Part shown: one piece after another, positions 1-11,033 of the stretch
Numbering within the stretch: position 1 is the stretch's first letter
Layout: every line of letters begins with the position of its first letter
Source of the DNA: Takakia lepidozioides
Taxonomy: Eukaryota; Streptophyta; Takakiopsida; Takakiales; Takakiaceae
Reading direction: 5' to 3'
DNA length: 64,000 bases
NCBI GenBank assembly: GCA_030704615.1
Contig: CM060731.1
Location: 87,524,756-87,588,755 of the forward strand
Translations under genes and position numbers: made by a program
Notes under the pieces: model-generated
Told to the model about the DNA's origin: nothing
The model's database searches: none
Seen by the model: the letters and a program-made list of their open reading frames with translations, nothing else

Positions 1-185
1 TTATTTCGACCTACGGATAAATTTCGGCGCCATAATAGGGATGAACGTACCCGTAATCAAAATGATTTAAACCCATGGATGAATTTTGGCGCCGAAATAG
101 GGATGAACATACCCGTGAGTAGAAAGATATTTTGACCCACGGATAATTTTCAACGCCGAAATTCGGATGAACATACCCGTGAACA
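1..185. repeat. Short tandem array with GGCGCC core
   Basis: Three tandem units of about 60 bp each contain a variant of ATTTCGGCGCC, then AATAGGGATGAACATACCCGT. The GGCGCC core resembles the repeats inside the DNA transposon at 41579-54159. The array lies upstream of a diverged copy of that transposon's cargo gene, so it may be remnant transposon sequence. Confidence 0.7.
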
Positions 186-929
186 AAAGTTAGGGCTGAA
201 TCTCACCAAATAGATGTATTCGACCATAGTGTCCAAGATAAGCCGGCGGACTAGGTGCGACCTGCTTTCACCTCTGACTTCCTTAACAACTCCAGATTGA
301 TGGCTGTTTTAAAGTCCTTCAGAGGTGCAAGTCCCACTTCTTGCACTCTATACAGCACAACATATGTGTCATGTGCGTTTTTACGCTTCTCTGTCACCCT
401 GTCACAGAACACACACATTCCAATAATGACAACGCAATCGGCCCGTATGCAGAAGAAATGATGACATTGAATCCAATTGGATGGGTCTGATATAGTGGCT
501 GCTACGCAAACAGAAGGTCTATCATGAACAAGTCATAGTAAGGGCGACGTTAATCCTCCGTCTGAGGATTCGTTGGAAAATTTTCGGATGACAATTTCAT
601 CGGCCAATTCTCGTACCTATATTTCATTATGAGGACCTTCGAGGACTCTGGGCCAGGTCTATAAGTCATCCAATTCCAAATGAAACCAGGATATATTACA
701 ATTACGGCGCCATTATATGCTACCGAACTTAGATTTCTTAGCCTAAATCTGCAGTACAAAGGCACGAACACCTCGACGTGAAACCCAACGGTCAATATTC
801 ACTGACTGCCGTACGCAATTTCCGCAATAGCGACTGCAGCGGCACATAAATGAGTACTTCATGTCTTTACAACCAAGTATGCATTTTACAAAAATGCAAA
901 TTCGTAGAAAAAACATCATTTCCATGTAT
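186..929. other. Spacer without recognisable gene
   Basis: No open reading frame here resembles a known protein family, and no RNA gene was seen. Short open frames are present on both strands but look like chance. Confidence 0.5.
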
Positions 930-1440
930 AAAACTTGTCATCAAATAGCAATGTCACTTATCATCTCTATAACAGTGTCATTGTTCATCCATCATCTGGG
1001 TCAGTTCATTCATATTGCAGTGTCATAATTCATCAGTGGAGGGGCCGACTGGTGTCAGACTGGGACCGTTTATTCCTATTGCGGCACCGCAATTCATCCA
1101 AAAAGACACCGCATATCATCCAAAGCGCTCTTTATCGTCTTCAAGATAGACTCGTTCATCTAAATTAAGATGAACATACCCATAATAAAAAGGAGTCGGG
1201 CCATCCGCAGAACGTGATAACCCGACACTATTGAAATACGTCGTCGTAATATAGTTGAATGGGCCCATCTGTAGAACGGAATAGCCCGGCACAGATGAAT
1301 TAATACGCCATATTATGGATGAACATGCCAATCCCCATAGCGGGATAACCCGACACTGATGAGTTGCGGCGCTGTAATAGGGATAAACGGCCCATCCCGA
1401 GGAACGGAAAGCATTCCTGGCCTAGATGAGTTCCACTGTT
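930..1440. repeat. Degenerate tandem repeat, GATGAACATACCC units
   Basis: Decayed repeat units contain GATGAACATACCC, a GGGCCATC-like segment, AACGGGATAACCCGACAC and a GCGGCGC-like core. They share words with the array at 1-185. The position, just 5' of a decayed methyltransferase-like gene, mirrors the array that precedes the intact-looking copy near 47 kb. Confidence 0.5.
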
Positions 1441-1559
1441 GGATGTGAGATCCCCAATAAGACCTAGGCCCTCGTCCGAGATGTCATTGCCCTTACAGGC
1501 AACGGTCGCGGACCAAGTACAGATCCAAAGTTGTCAGGTCTATAGCGATCCCTGACCCA

Positions 1560-2500
1560 AGCCTTTAAGAGACAATATTGTCAGAGATAGCAAAGCACTA
1601 CTCAAAAACCATCAAACCAGAGATGTGGAAAAACTACATCATATCACCACCGCTTGTGTGGACCCGGCCGAGAAGGTATGCAAATGTCTGCTACTATTTT
1701 ACTGTCTCATTAAAATCCTCTGTCACCTATCAAAATTGCTCTCTAACATATGTTACAAGATGAGTGCGGAAGCCTTGAAAGTGTGGACGGAAAAAAATGT
1801 TGCACCCACCTTGAAGAAGAGATGACTTGCATCAACAGCATGGACCATCTAACCTGCGATGGCCAGAAGGTAAGCTCTAGAGTTGTCTAGTGTAAATTGC
1901 GGCGCCCTTATTCTAATTGTGGGGAATCTTATGTCAAAATAACGACCTTGTTTTTGTGCAGCCTCTTCTATTTGACACATTCACCAAGAAGAATTCAATT
2001 TTGAATTCTAGGGAGACGGTTGTATGGTTGACTCCATAGTGGACCCTATAGAGTATGACATTCTCTTCAACCATGTCTCACCACGCAATATTCCATGGGA
2101 CATGAGGGGGAGGGCTTGGAGGCATGGGAGGACAAGAAGTCCCACTTTCATTCAAATGCTGATGGAAACATGTTCAAGCATAGAAGGCAGGGTGTTGGAC
2201 ATTGCAGCCAACACAAGTAGGAGATTCTTGTAGTTGCGGTGTCGTTATTAGAGTCCATTGTCCTCTATAGATATTCATGGATTTACTATGGCTACTCACG
2301 ATTGCTATTGACATATTTATTCTTGATCACTAGACTCATGGATAGGTGCTTCAATGTACTGGGCCGGGCGCGAGTCTAGTCGGCATGTCTTTGCATTTGA
2401 AGGAAAAACAGCCTTCTACGACTCCCATGTAGCGGGCCTGCAGCAGTTGCCAGCAGAGGAGGAGCATGAGGACAATGAGGACTGCAAGAAATGACCTTCT
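1560..2500 (+). pseudogene. Diverged, deleted copy of the ParB/methyltransferase-like transposon gene (copy 1)
   Basis: Several exons of the gene at 47798-53938 can be matched in order. Bases 1578-1672 match the helical segment before the methyltransferase domain, including a donor (GAGAAG then GTATGC) at the same place. Bases 1760-1824 match the segment after motif IV (EALKVWTEKNVAPTLKK against ENAVARWTPKSVTPVLLRK). Bases 2024-2233 match the segment ending in motif I, and 2349-2493 match the following exon (RHVFAFE). Motif I has become VLDIAANTS instead of ILDLTCGTG, the region holding motif IV is missing, and frames are broken. This is an old, non-functional relative rather than a recent duplicate. 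Confidence 0.75.
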
Positions 2501-2701
2501 GGCAAAGAATGGCATTTGTATTTCAGTCTTTGTTTCATCAACCATCTCCTCATTGGACGAGTCTGCAAGGCTGTAACATGGCAGTATGTAAATATTGCCA
2601 TATGTCAACAAACGTTTAGGGTTTATAATGGTCAAACATGGATGTCGCTATAATTGAACCAAACACACTTACAATGGTGCAACTCACTCAAATACATGCA
2701 T

Positions 2702-4069
2702 GGCAAGGTGGACACCAAAAAGTGTCACCCCGGTCCTCCTGAAAAAATGGTTCTGCATCAATACGAAGGGGTTGCGAACAGAGGGCCAGAGTGTAGGTTA
2801 TCAATCTATTGCATTCATTCATATTGTGGTGTATCTAAACTAGACCCTGGAGTGGGTCCCTATTTTGTTGGATGTGCAGACATTGGTGTTTGAGGCATAT
2901 TGTTTTGTGAAGAGAGGGTCTACGTTCAAATTCCGCAATGACGGTCGTCTTGTTGATGCCACTGTGGACCCTGTTACCTACGATGTTCTCTACAACTATG
3001 TGCCCCAATCCAGTATGCCGAAGGACACAAAGACAGGCAAACCATGGCGGTACGGCCGGACCCGGAGCCCTGCTTTCATCTAAACCCTCATGGAGACGTG
3101 CTCGGATGTCCAAGGGCGGATTCTTGACCTCACATGCGGCACGAGTAAGCCTTCACGTGCACATTTTGTCCCCTGGCCCGATTGCAATTGCATGCCGCAT
3201 GCTACTAACCACCCGCTTTGTCCCTCGGGTGCTTCAATGTGGGCAGGGACATTGTCCAACAGGCATGTCTTCGCCTTCGAGCCAGATATTGCCCTCCACA
3301 ACTCTGAACTTGCAGCGGCTGAACGTCTGCCAAAAGAGGAAGAGGCATCCTCGGAGGATGAGGAAGAATCCGAGAAGGAGGTGGGGGAGATACAAGTTGG
3401 GATCGAGGCCGATGAGCCCCCGGTTTACGAGTGAGTGGTCGCATTGTAAGTTGCCTCTTGATTTTGTGAGGCACCTCCCTTCGCTCTCTTATTTCATTGA
3501 AAGACCCTTTTTGGCTTCTACTGGTATTGACATTCTTAAAGTGGATTTGTTCTTACTACAGGATGTCAAGTACTGCAGGAGGGACGTCTATACCGCAGTT
3601 CATGGGCAGGAGGAACATGCCTTTTTTTGCCAGGGGGGATTTCATGTCGAGTCCAGAAAGGGACTACATCCTTCCTACTTATGTTGCCCGGCTTGCTTCG
3701 GTGTCCATTAGGAGGTCTTCCGAACCTAATCGTGTACAGCAGATTTTAGACGAGGCAAGCCTCAAGAAAATGAAGATGAGGGAGGAGGCAGCAGCTATTA
3801 GAGCCCGTCAGGCTTGTAGATTTGTCTTGGATTCTGCTGAGGAAAGTGGGGGAGAAGAGGCAGAAGATTCCCAGGAGGTGAGGTGGACAGTCCCCCAAGG
3901 AGAGGACGGAATTTTTGAGAGGCATAGTGGAACATCACAGAGCTCGGAGGATGGGGGGGATGAGGGGGATGAGGAGGAAGGTGGGGCAAGTTCCAGAGTA
4001 GTGCCCATTCCGGCTATGACAGTTAGGACACATTTGTATAGATGTGGCTTGCCACAAAATTTGCAATAA
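2702..4069 (+). pseudogene. 5'-truncated, near-identical copy of the ParB/methyltransferase-like gene (copy 2)
   Basis: From GGCAAGGTGGACACC at about 2702 this stretch matches 52622 onward closely, introns included. Matching exons are about 2702-2792, 2880-3144, 3229-3430 and 3562-4069. It holds the C-terminal part of the methyltransferase-like domain and the acidic tail, but not the ParB domain or motif IV. Three lesions mark it as dead. CAA has become TAA at 3081. The acceptor before the exon at 3229 reads CCTCGG where copy 3 has CCTCAG. A small deletion near 3998 shifts the last residues. Motif I would end CGTS rather than CGTG. Confidence 0.88.
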
Positions 4070-4070
4070 A
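4065..4070 (+). terminator. Polyadenylation signal AATAAA of copy 2
   Basis: AATAAA follows the last exon in the context TTTGCAATAAAATGTTGC, which is shared exactly with copy 3 at 54002. Confidence 0.5.
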
Positions 4071-4084
4071 ATGTTGCATTTCAT

Positions 4085-4235
4085 TGCTATGACGAGTCCA
4101 CTGGTGCCACATTCCAACTTCACATGACCCTATTTCCGTGCCTCCTAACCCTATTTCCGTGGACACACAATGGTCCGCTCATGTTTTTTTTTTTTCCACT
4201 CATGCTCATGCCGCTCATGAAATAGCAGCCCCCCC
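4085..4235 (+). mobile_element. Right terminus of a second copy of the 12.6-kb DNA transposon family
   Basis: After the pseudogene, the sequence follows the right end of the transposon at 54159: a T run, GCTCATG repeats, then GCTCATGAAATAGCAGCCCCC. Homology stops right after the C run (seven Cs here, five at 54159). This is therefore the right end of another family member whose left part is missing. With no left end in the window, a target duplication cannot be tested. Confidence 0.8.
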
Positions 4236-5440
4236 ATCTGTGGCCGGTATTGATGAAATACCGCAAGCCAAGACTACCCAACATCTCCTACGTTTCTGCA
4301 TCTTGCTCAATCTTCCTCAAAGCTGGGCTGATTCTGAAACCCACTTGCGCATAAGGACCCGGTGTCTTCCAAGTGGTGTAGACAACAATTTCCAGTTTGC
4401 GGAAGAGGAAGTGTGGGGAGCCTTTCTAGGTTTGAGTAGGGGTTCTGCCCTTTGGGCTTCCACTCTTACTTCTCTCGAGGTTTCCACGGAGGTAATTCTA
4501 TCATGCTGTCCTCCTGGGTTTAAAGCGCAGTTAGCTTTAAATGCTGGGCCCGCGCTTACCAAGAAGCACTTGGCTTCTGGTAACGGTTTTGGATGTATTT
4601 CATCCTTCTGCTTGATTTTCTTTCATCGGTGTTTTCTTCGTGGTTCATCCTGGATTTGGTTGACAGTTCACTACAATACAAATTGGGCTTTTCGACTCTG
4701 TATTTGACTCATTTTTGAGTCGTTTGCGACATTTTAACTCCCAGCCTCCATAGTCGAACATGCATGACAAAGGTCGAGTCGTTTCAGTCAAGCAGTTGAA
4801 TCCAGATGTCAGGTTCTGATAGTGAAATGTGACAGTAAAACCTAAGGGGTGACGTGTAGTAAAGTGATTGTACCACTGTATGACGTGGCTATGACGTGGC
4901 TATGACATGGCTATGATGTGTAGTAAAGTGGTTTAACTGCATTGTGACATGGATGCATGACATGTAGTAAAATGGTTCTACTGTAGTATGACGTGGATGC
5001 ATGACGTGTACCTAGTATATATATATATATATATATATGAATTGGGGAGGCTTTTTGTTTAATGTTTGGTTTTATTGTTTGTTTTTTCATTTACTTTTCA
5101 TTTACTTTTCATTTTATATCTATATAAATGTGAATTAGTGGGTTTTGTATTTAAATTTATTGATTCGTTGCACTGCATTGAAAATATATTACAAATACAG
5201 CAAAACATAGAATACAAATACTTGGCAGGACCCAAAAGCATTTGGCTGGCTCAAAACTAGTTTATATCAAGAGTGTTTTTCAAACAAGTTTTGGCCACAT
5301 TCTACAGATGACCAACATGAGGGCCATGTTGCCATATCCATAGATCACTGCCCAAGTGAAGTCATTGAGTAAGGAAAATCTGATGTGCAGCTAGGTAAAG
5401 CACTATCGTGGACATGTCAAGAGAACAAAAGAAATCATTT
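4236..5440. other. AT-rich spacer with minisatellite and (TA)n
   Basis: No recognisable gene. Bases 4850-5010 hold a short minisatellite built from TATGACGTGG and GTAGTAAAGTG words. Bases 5016-5038 are a (TA)n microsatellite. The open frame at 4138-4707 spans a transposon end and unrelated flank, so I do not regard it as a gene. Confidence 0.6.
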
Positions 5441-5443
5441 AGA

Positions 5444-6480
5444 GAATGAATTCAAGAACTTGTAGTTCTTGAGAATGGTGGTGCCAGCTACCATGTCACC
5501 CAAAGTGACATCCACTTGATCTAGGGCTGCCTCCACATACATATCCACCAAGGCAGTGTCTAGAGTGACATCTAGTGATACAATTCCAGCTTTGACGACG
5601 TCACCATGGACCTTTGTGCCCTTTTTAGGGCTGCCAGGCTCACATTTGCCGTAGATGTACACCAAGGGAATGTTCAGAATGACATCTGGTACAATTCCAG
5701 CTTTGATAATGTCACCATGGACCTCTTTGCCCCTTCCTAGGGCTGCTAGGCTCGCATATGCATATTACAAACACAAATAAATATGACCTGGCTGGCTTCA
5801 TCCCTTCCCACATCATTTGCTCTTAGGTTTCCAAAGCCTTAATCCCATACCCATGTTGCACATACCTTGCAATCATGGCACTCCAAAACACCACATCTCG
5901 TTCAGCCATATTGTCGAACTCTCCCTTCGCATCAGGCTTGCAGCACCCACATTTGGCATACATGTCCACCATGGCAGTGTTCAGAATGACATCTGGTACA
6001 AATCCAGCTTTGACGATGTCACCATGGACCTCTTTCCCCTTTTCCAGAGTTCCCAGGCTTGCACACGCATTGCAAACACAAACAAAAATTAATTTGGTTG
6101 GGCTTCACCCTTTACGCAGCAGTTGCTCATAGGTCTCCAAGGCATTCCTGCCACACCCATCCTTGGTAAGTCTTGCCAACATTATATTCCACGTGATCAA
6201 AGATCGTTGAGGCACTCTATGGAAAACTTGGTGAGCATCCATGACGCTCCCACACTTAACATACATGTTGACAAGGGTGTTGAGTAGAAAAACATTTGGC
6301 ATGAATCCACTTTGGATAATGTGAGTGTGCACCTGTTTCCAGCTTCCAGACCTTTCATCTTGATGCACTTAAGCAAGAGATAGACATATGTATCTGAATC
6401 TGCTGAAATGCCTCGTTGGTTTAAAGTCTGTAGAGCCTCTGTCAGTCTGCCTGCCTCACAAAGCATCTTCACATGCTCAG
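5444..6480 (-). pseudogene. PPR protein pseudogene
   Basis: On the minus strand, starting near 6480, the sequence reads like the N-terminus of a plant PPR protein: EALQTLNQRGISADSDTYVY, then KQVHTHIIQSG, NTLVNMYVKCGSVMDAHQVF and TWNIMLARLTKDGCG. Further PPR motifs (GKEVHGD, AGIVPDVIL, VDMYAKCG) follow down to about 5444. The frame changes repeatedly and there are stops, so it is decayed. Family members are organellar RNA-binding proteins made of roughly 35-residue helical repeats and are very numerous in land plants. The last third contains near-duplicate blocks, so repeats were also shuffled. Confidence 0.75.
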
Positions 6481-6899
6481 CATCCTTGCCTTGCTGCTAG
6501 CACTTGACAATGACAGCCTAGATTTGTTCTAGGAAACACCCAACTCAACTTATCACATTAGTTCACTATGGTCAATTGCATCTACTAGTCTCTGTAATCC
6601 AACTGGCATTCACATTTTTGCCTTGATTGTCCCACCATTGATTGGGGTCAGAAAAGTATTCATTCTACAGCTTCTCCTCATCTCAGCTATTACCTGATAC
6701 TTCCCTATTGTCACATTGGCAGTACCATGTCAAAGTCGCTCCAAACTATCAAAGGCTCACTCAACCAGCTAACTTGCAGAATTCAACATGAAAATTTAGG
6801 GCCGATTCTTATAAGAGGGAAAAACAGGGTGAAATGTGTTGAAGAAGGTGCCTTCATTAGCAGTGCTTGAGTATATCATTGTGCCGCTGCTGCTGCGGC

Positions 6900-7270
6900 T
6901 TCCAGTTGACCATTTACCCATGCAGGTTTCTTGTAGCTATTGATCCATCTGGTACATTTCCAGCTTTGGTGATGCAACCATGCACCTCTTTGCCCTTTTC
7001 TAGGGCTGCCAGGCTTGCACACGCACTGCAAACGCACACAAACATGATGTGGTTGAGCTTCACCCCTTGCCCCATCATGCTTTCAGGTCTCCAAAGCCCC
7101 ATCCGGCGCCCTTGCTCTGCACACCCTGCAAGCATTGCGTTCCACGACACCACATCTCATTCAGCCATAGCTTTGAACACTCATCCTCGATGCACCCACA
7201 TTTGGCATACATGTCCACCGGGGCAGGGGTAGTGTTCAGAATGACATCTGGTAATCTGACCGACATTCAC
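6900..7270 (-). pseudogene. PPR protein fragment
   Basis: Minus-strand reading gives PPR motifs in order: DMYAKCGCIED near 7230, then after a frame change VSWNAMLAGCAEQG (about 7150-7110), and finally FVCVCSACASLAALEKGKEV followed by HGCITKAG (about 7040-6960). The frame is interrupted and the fragment is far shorter than a functional PPR protein. It lies just upstream, in its own direction, of the larger fragment at 5444-6480, but the two do not join in frame. Confidence 0.75.
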
Positions 7271-8547
7271 CTTTTAGAATTGTTCCAGCAAACGCCCCAC
7301 CCCTACTGACTTAGAGGCTGTAGTGTCTAAAGCCATGTCCATTTCCAGAAAATTGTCTGATGAAAATGAAGTTAGGCAGAAAACTTCCCTGGACTTGTTT
7401 CCGGTCTGTGAAATGGGGGAGGACATCATGGATGACCTCAAGGGTCTACCCACTCTGGGCACCAGACTGAAGTTTAAACTGAGGGCAGGAATCCTACCTT
7501 TGAATAGCAAACAGAAGTAGAGAGGAAAGGAAGAGTGCAATTGCCACTACAACAGATCCCGACTTTAATGTCTGCCACATTTGCCCAGTCGTAGCATATA
7601 TGTCTACAAAATGCGAGGGGGCAGTCCTGGTTGCCATTTGTGACCACCAAAAGTCGTATATGCCACCTTGTACTTCCGCCACGTCAGGATATGCGGTCAA
7701 ACACGTTTGACTAGATAGGGGAAGATGGTAGATACGACTAGGAGTCATGGCCAAAACTGCAACAGGATGACGTGGGCATGGGAATGTATAATTGCCCGTA
7801 TTCACGACTACACGTGGCGATTGCCGGTTGCCCAAGGAGTGTCTACGTGGACGATGCAAACATAAATGGATGAAACAGATGCATGATGTGATTGCAAATG
7901 ACGACGTGTCACATTGCTCGGGGGCACTAAGCCACACCCTGTGAATGAAGGAATGAATGGATGAATGAATGATTAGGATGAATTAGGATGAGTGAACTAG
8001 GATGAATTAGGATGAATGTGCTCGAATTTACGGTTGCTAGGTCATAGTGTTAAGTATGAGGATAATAAGTAGTAAAAATATTTAACTACTATTTCACTGA
8101 CCCAGCAGATTAACAGTAAACTAATCGACTGCTGGTTAAGGTTAGTGAAACAAAATGACTGTATTATCTCAACGAATGATACACAAACGCCTTGCTGGCA
8201 ACTATTGGATGAAGGTATCAAACATAACTTTTGTGCACTGGATGAACGTATGAACGAATGATACAACAAATGCCTTGTTGGCAACTATTGGATGAACATA
8301 GGAACAAAAAATAATGCAAACGCTGAGCTGGCAGTATTGGATGAACTGACAGTGAAACTCATTTAAATATTCATTTTGGATGAATGGATGAAATTAAAAT
8401 GGCCAAAAAATGGAAAAACAAATGAATGGATGGATGTATTGATGGAAAACCCAAAATCCATCCATCTATCGCTACATTCATCCATCCAGTCATGAGTAGA
8501 GGGGACTTAGCGATTTTTTGTCTCCCCTGCCATCTGTTTGTTTTCTT
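7271..8547. other. Spacer rich in GGATGAA words
   Basis: No convincing gene. From about 7935 to 8480 the sequence is dominated by simple GAATGAATGGATGAA-type words, a decayed tetranucleotide or heptanucleotide repeat. Similar words recur around 33880-33960. Confidence 0.5.
8045..8230 (+). repeat. Dispersed repeat, inverted copy at 32905-33090
   Basis: Words such as GGATAATAAGTAGTAAAAA, TTTCACTGACCCA, GCTGGTTAAGGTTAGTGAAAC and CGCCTTGCTGGCA appear here and, reverse-complemented and in the same order, at 32905-33090. This indicates an uncharacterised dispersed element. Confidence 0.6.
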
Positions 8548-8700
8548 TGTGTCGAGTTTGATCGTGAGAGACAACAAACAGGACGGAGCTATGTTTGCTT
8601 TCTTATAGTGTTGAGTCTGATCATGAGAGACATCGATCAGGGCAGAGCTATGTTTGTTTTGTTTTAGTGTCGAGTCTGATCATGAGAGACGACGAGCGGA
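8548..8700 (+). repeat. About 55-bp tandem repeat, three units
   Basis: Three units share TGTCGAGTCTGATCATGAGAG, followed by a variable stretch and GGACGGAGCTATGTTTG. It lies directly upstream of the SEC13-like fragment. Confidence 0.7.
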
Positions 8701-8714
8701 GCTGGTGGGATAGG

Positions 8715-8845
8715 GGACGGACATGGACTCAAACCCTAGAATCGGGGCATGAAGATGTGGTGCACGATGTGGCCATCGACTACTATGGGAAGCGGCTGGC
8801 CACCTTCACAAGCCAATTGGTGATTTGGGTCTCCGGGTCCAAAAT
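8715..8845 (+). pseudogene. SEC13-like WD40 N-terminal fragment
   Basis: The translation contains TLESGHEDVVHDVAIDYYGKRLAT, matching the very conserved start of SEC13, the WD40 subunit of the COPII coat outer cage and of the nuclear pore Y complex. In the family this is followed by SSDRTIKIW-type sequence. Here the continuation (FTSQLVIWVSGS) is a diverged version and then homology stops. Only the first blade is present, so this is a gene scrap. It abuts a short PPR scrap (about 8846-8870) and then element A. Confidence 0.75.
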
Positions 8846-8865
8846 TGTGTTTGCAATGCGTGTGC

Positions 8866-8870
8866 AAGCC
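8866..8870. other. Target-site duplication of element A, left copy (AAGCC)
   Basis: AAGCC directly precedes the TGTCGCGCGG end of element A and recurs at 22140-22144 directly after the other end. A 5-bp duplication is the expected size for Ty3-type integration. Confidence 0.9.
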
Positions 8871-9827
8871 TGTCGCGCGGCTTTTACTCACCCATCCCTT
8901 CGCTATTCGAGGCGGAAACTCCAAGATAGAAGAGTTGGAAATCTCTAAGTACTCAGCCCGCGCAGAACAATCAGTCATGACCTACAGCTAGTGTATCATG
9001 GGGGTGTTTCCTATTTGTTTCCCTTTTGGTATTCATGTTAGCTATCTTACCATTGATAATTAAGTATCAGTTTGCTTTATCAATCTATTGGATTCCATCA
9101 GCTCATCCATTCATTCCACAGCTTCACTCAGATCTCTCTACACAGTGTGATTGTATCGTAAAAGTATCCGATTATGATTTATCAGGTATCAGGCCGAAGC
9201 CATTGTGTCTCTAATCTGCTCTACAATATCATTACAGCCTTGCATATATCAAGCATCTACTCATCATCTCTCTATCTTCACTTCCGTTCTTCATCTCTGC
9301 CCGATCCCCTCTCCTCTATCACCAAGAAGTCCTCCTCCGAATGATGTCCCTCAATTCCCCCGTTTCTCCCTTTATCTTCCTATCCGCGGTTCTAACCGTT
9401 TCCCTCACTAACCGTCGTCTGTGAACTAACATGTTCCCTTCGCAGGTGTTGTTCCCACAGTCGTTCCCTGTCCTACTCTTCGTTCCCTATGATCGTGACA
9501 GCTGTGTCAAGCTGTGACTGGCTGTGTGAAACTGTGATGGGCTGTGACTGGCTGTGCGACTGTGTTTGGCTGTGTCGGGCTGTGACTGGCTGTGTGGCTG
9601 TGCCGGGCTGTGTCGGCTGTGTCGGCTGTGTTTGCTGTGACGACTGTGACGGGCTGTGTTGGCTGTGTTGGTTGTGACGACTGTGACGGGCTGTGTTGGC
9701 TGTGTTGCCCCCCTCTACAGTGCGCTGCTGTCACCCCTAAGGCTCCTGTTGGTCTCAGTCTGTGCAAAAATTAAGGGTACCCTACAGATCCCGTATAAGT
9801 GTCTAAGTCCCCGACAGTCCTCTAACA
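8871..9827 (-). repeat. 3' LTR of element A
   Basis: In element orientation it begins TGTTAGAGGACTGTCGGGGA and ends GCCGCGCGACA, so TG...CA holds. It is shorter than its partner at 21080-22139 (957 against 1060 bp), mainly because the internal CTGTGACGGGCTGTGTTGG minisatellite has fewer units (about 9490-9715). Confidence 0.95.
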
Positions 9828-9850
9828 TTACCCCTTCCCCCTCAAAAAGC
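9828..9850 (-). promoter_or_regulatory. Polypurine tract of element A
   Basis: On the minus strand the sequence immediately before the 3' LTR is GAGGGGGAAGGGGTAA, a purine run that primes plus-strand synthesis. The same tract sits before the 3' LTR of element B near 63487. Confidence 0.85.
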
Positions 9851-9864
9851 CGTGTCCTCACGGT

Positions 9865-11033
9865 TTACTGATTTCGACTAGCAAACCTTTGTGAGTGAGC
9901 ACCTTCTTGACGTTGAGAGTTTCGTGGCGGACTGTGTGTACGAGCCCGAGGTCTGTCTCTGGTTGACGGAGATGGTTGATCACTACCTGGATAAGTGAGG
10001 CCCTCTGGAGGCTGATATCGAGGTAACCTTTCCGGCATAGAAGATCCCCTTCGCTTCTTCTCTGCCATCTGAACTGCATAGTCTTCTCCCATGTCAAAAG
10101 AATTCGGTGAAGAAACAGTTGTATCAGAATCCTCATCGCCTCTCAGGTGTTTTAATTTTGAACTTTTTGTGGAATCATCTGGGGCATACAATGCTGTCCT
10201 ACCATGTCTGGAAGTTTGTATTTTACAACTTGGTGTAACCGCTGAACAGCAAAATTGGTGTAGACACTGAGCTCCTTGTCTGTCCAGGTGAGTGGGGTAC
10301 CAATTACTGGTGCAGCGTCCAAGTATTTCCATGCCACATGTCCCTTATAGAAAATGTCATCAATGCCGAATTTCTGTGTTGACAAATGGTTCCAGGCCGC
10401 TTGAAACCATGAACGAATTTGAGAATCCTTTTGCATCATAACTTTTGGGTCATATAGGTACATATGAGGTGGCACCGAAGGTAATACCCAATGATCTCCA
10501 CTGGAATAACTCAGAAAGCGTGTTTGCATCTTTTGTTGCTCAATGTGGTAACGTACCAGAAAACAAGCAGCGTAGTATAACCCGCACCCCATGACAATAC
10601 TTGCTATCTCCTTGGTCTTGGTATAAATGAGTCCATGTACAACCTGGAAAGCAATCAATTCCCTCAACATGGTACCTGCCTCGTGCCAGTATTGTGCAAA
10701 GTGATGATCTTCAATATGTCGATTGTTCGGAAGAACTTTAGTCCTAGTTGCCACTGGCAGCCAAATACGCATGATTTGGTAGTAATGTGCGAATGACTGC
10801 GGAGGACTAAATTCTTTCCAAGCCAAATCCAACATGATGGGAATTTGGTTGAAGGGCATAATCATAGCCCTACTGTACTCCCTTGCAGCTGGAGTTTTAG
10901 GTGGGTTAAAAGCGGCATTGCCCCATACCTCCGGCTGTGGTGGCTGTGGTGTGGTTGTAGTAACCACAGGTTCAGCTACTGGTACAGTGACTTGTTGTGG
11001 TGGTGGTGGTACTGGCTCTTGTATCATTGGCAT
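9865..11033 (-). pseudogene. Extra 3' ORF of element A, distal part (unknown function)
   Basis: The 293-codon stretch at 11033-10152 starts with a Pro/Thr/Val-rich segment, then a folded-looking region (PIMLDLAWKEFSPPQSFAHY, HHFAQYWHEAGTMLRELIAF, RSWFQAAWNHLSTQKFGIDD). It continues after a frame change into a basic, Ser/Pro/Arg-rich tail that ends near 9865 just before the polypurine tract. I do not recognise the family. The same region, more broken, occurs in element B at about 62500-63455. Its position between integrase and the 3' LTR is where some retroelements carry an env-like or accessory ORF, but no signal peptide or clear transmembrane segment is obvious. Confidence 0.6.

Noticed and set aside
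4138-4707. 189-codon open frame
   Set aside because: It starts inside the transposon's right end and runs into unrelated flank, with no recognisable domain; chance frame.
7494-7937. 147-codon minus-strand open frame
   Set aside because: No family resemblance, no neighbours or codon pattern that support a gene.
9489-9774. Cys/Gly/Val-rich open frames in the LTR (and Gln/Ser/Pro/Thr-rich on the other strand)
   Set aside because: They come from the CTGTGACGGGCTGTGTTGG minisatellite and recur in every LTR copy.
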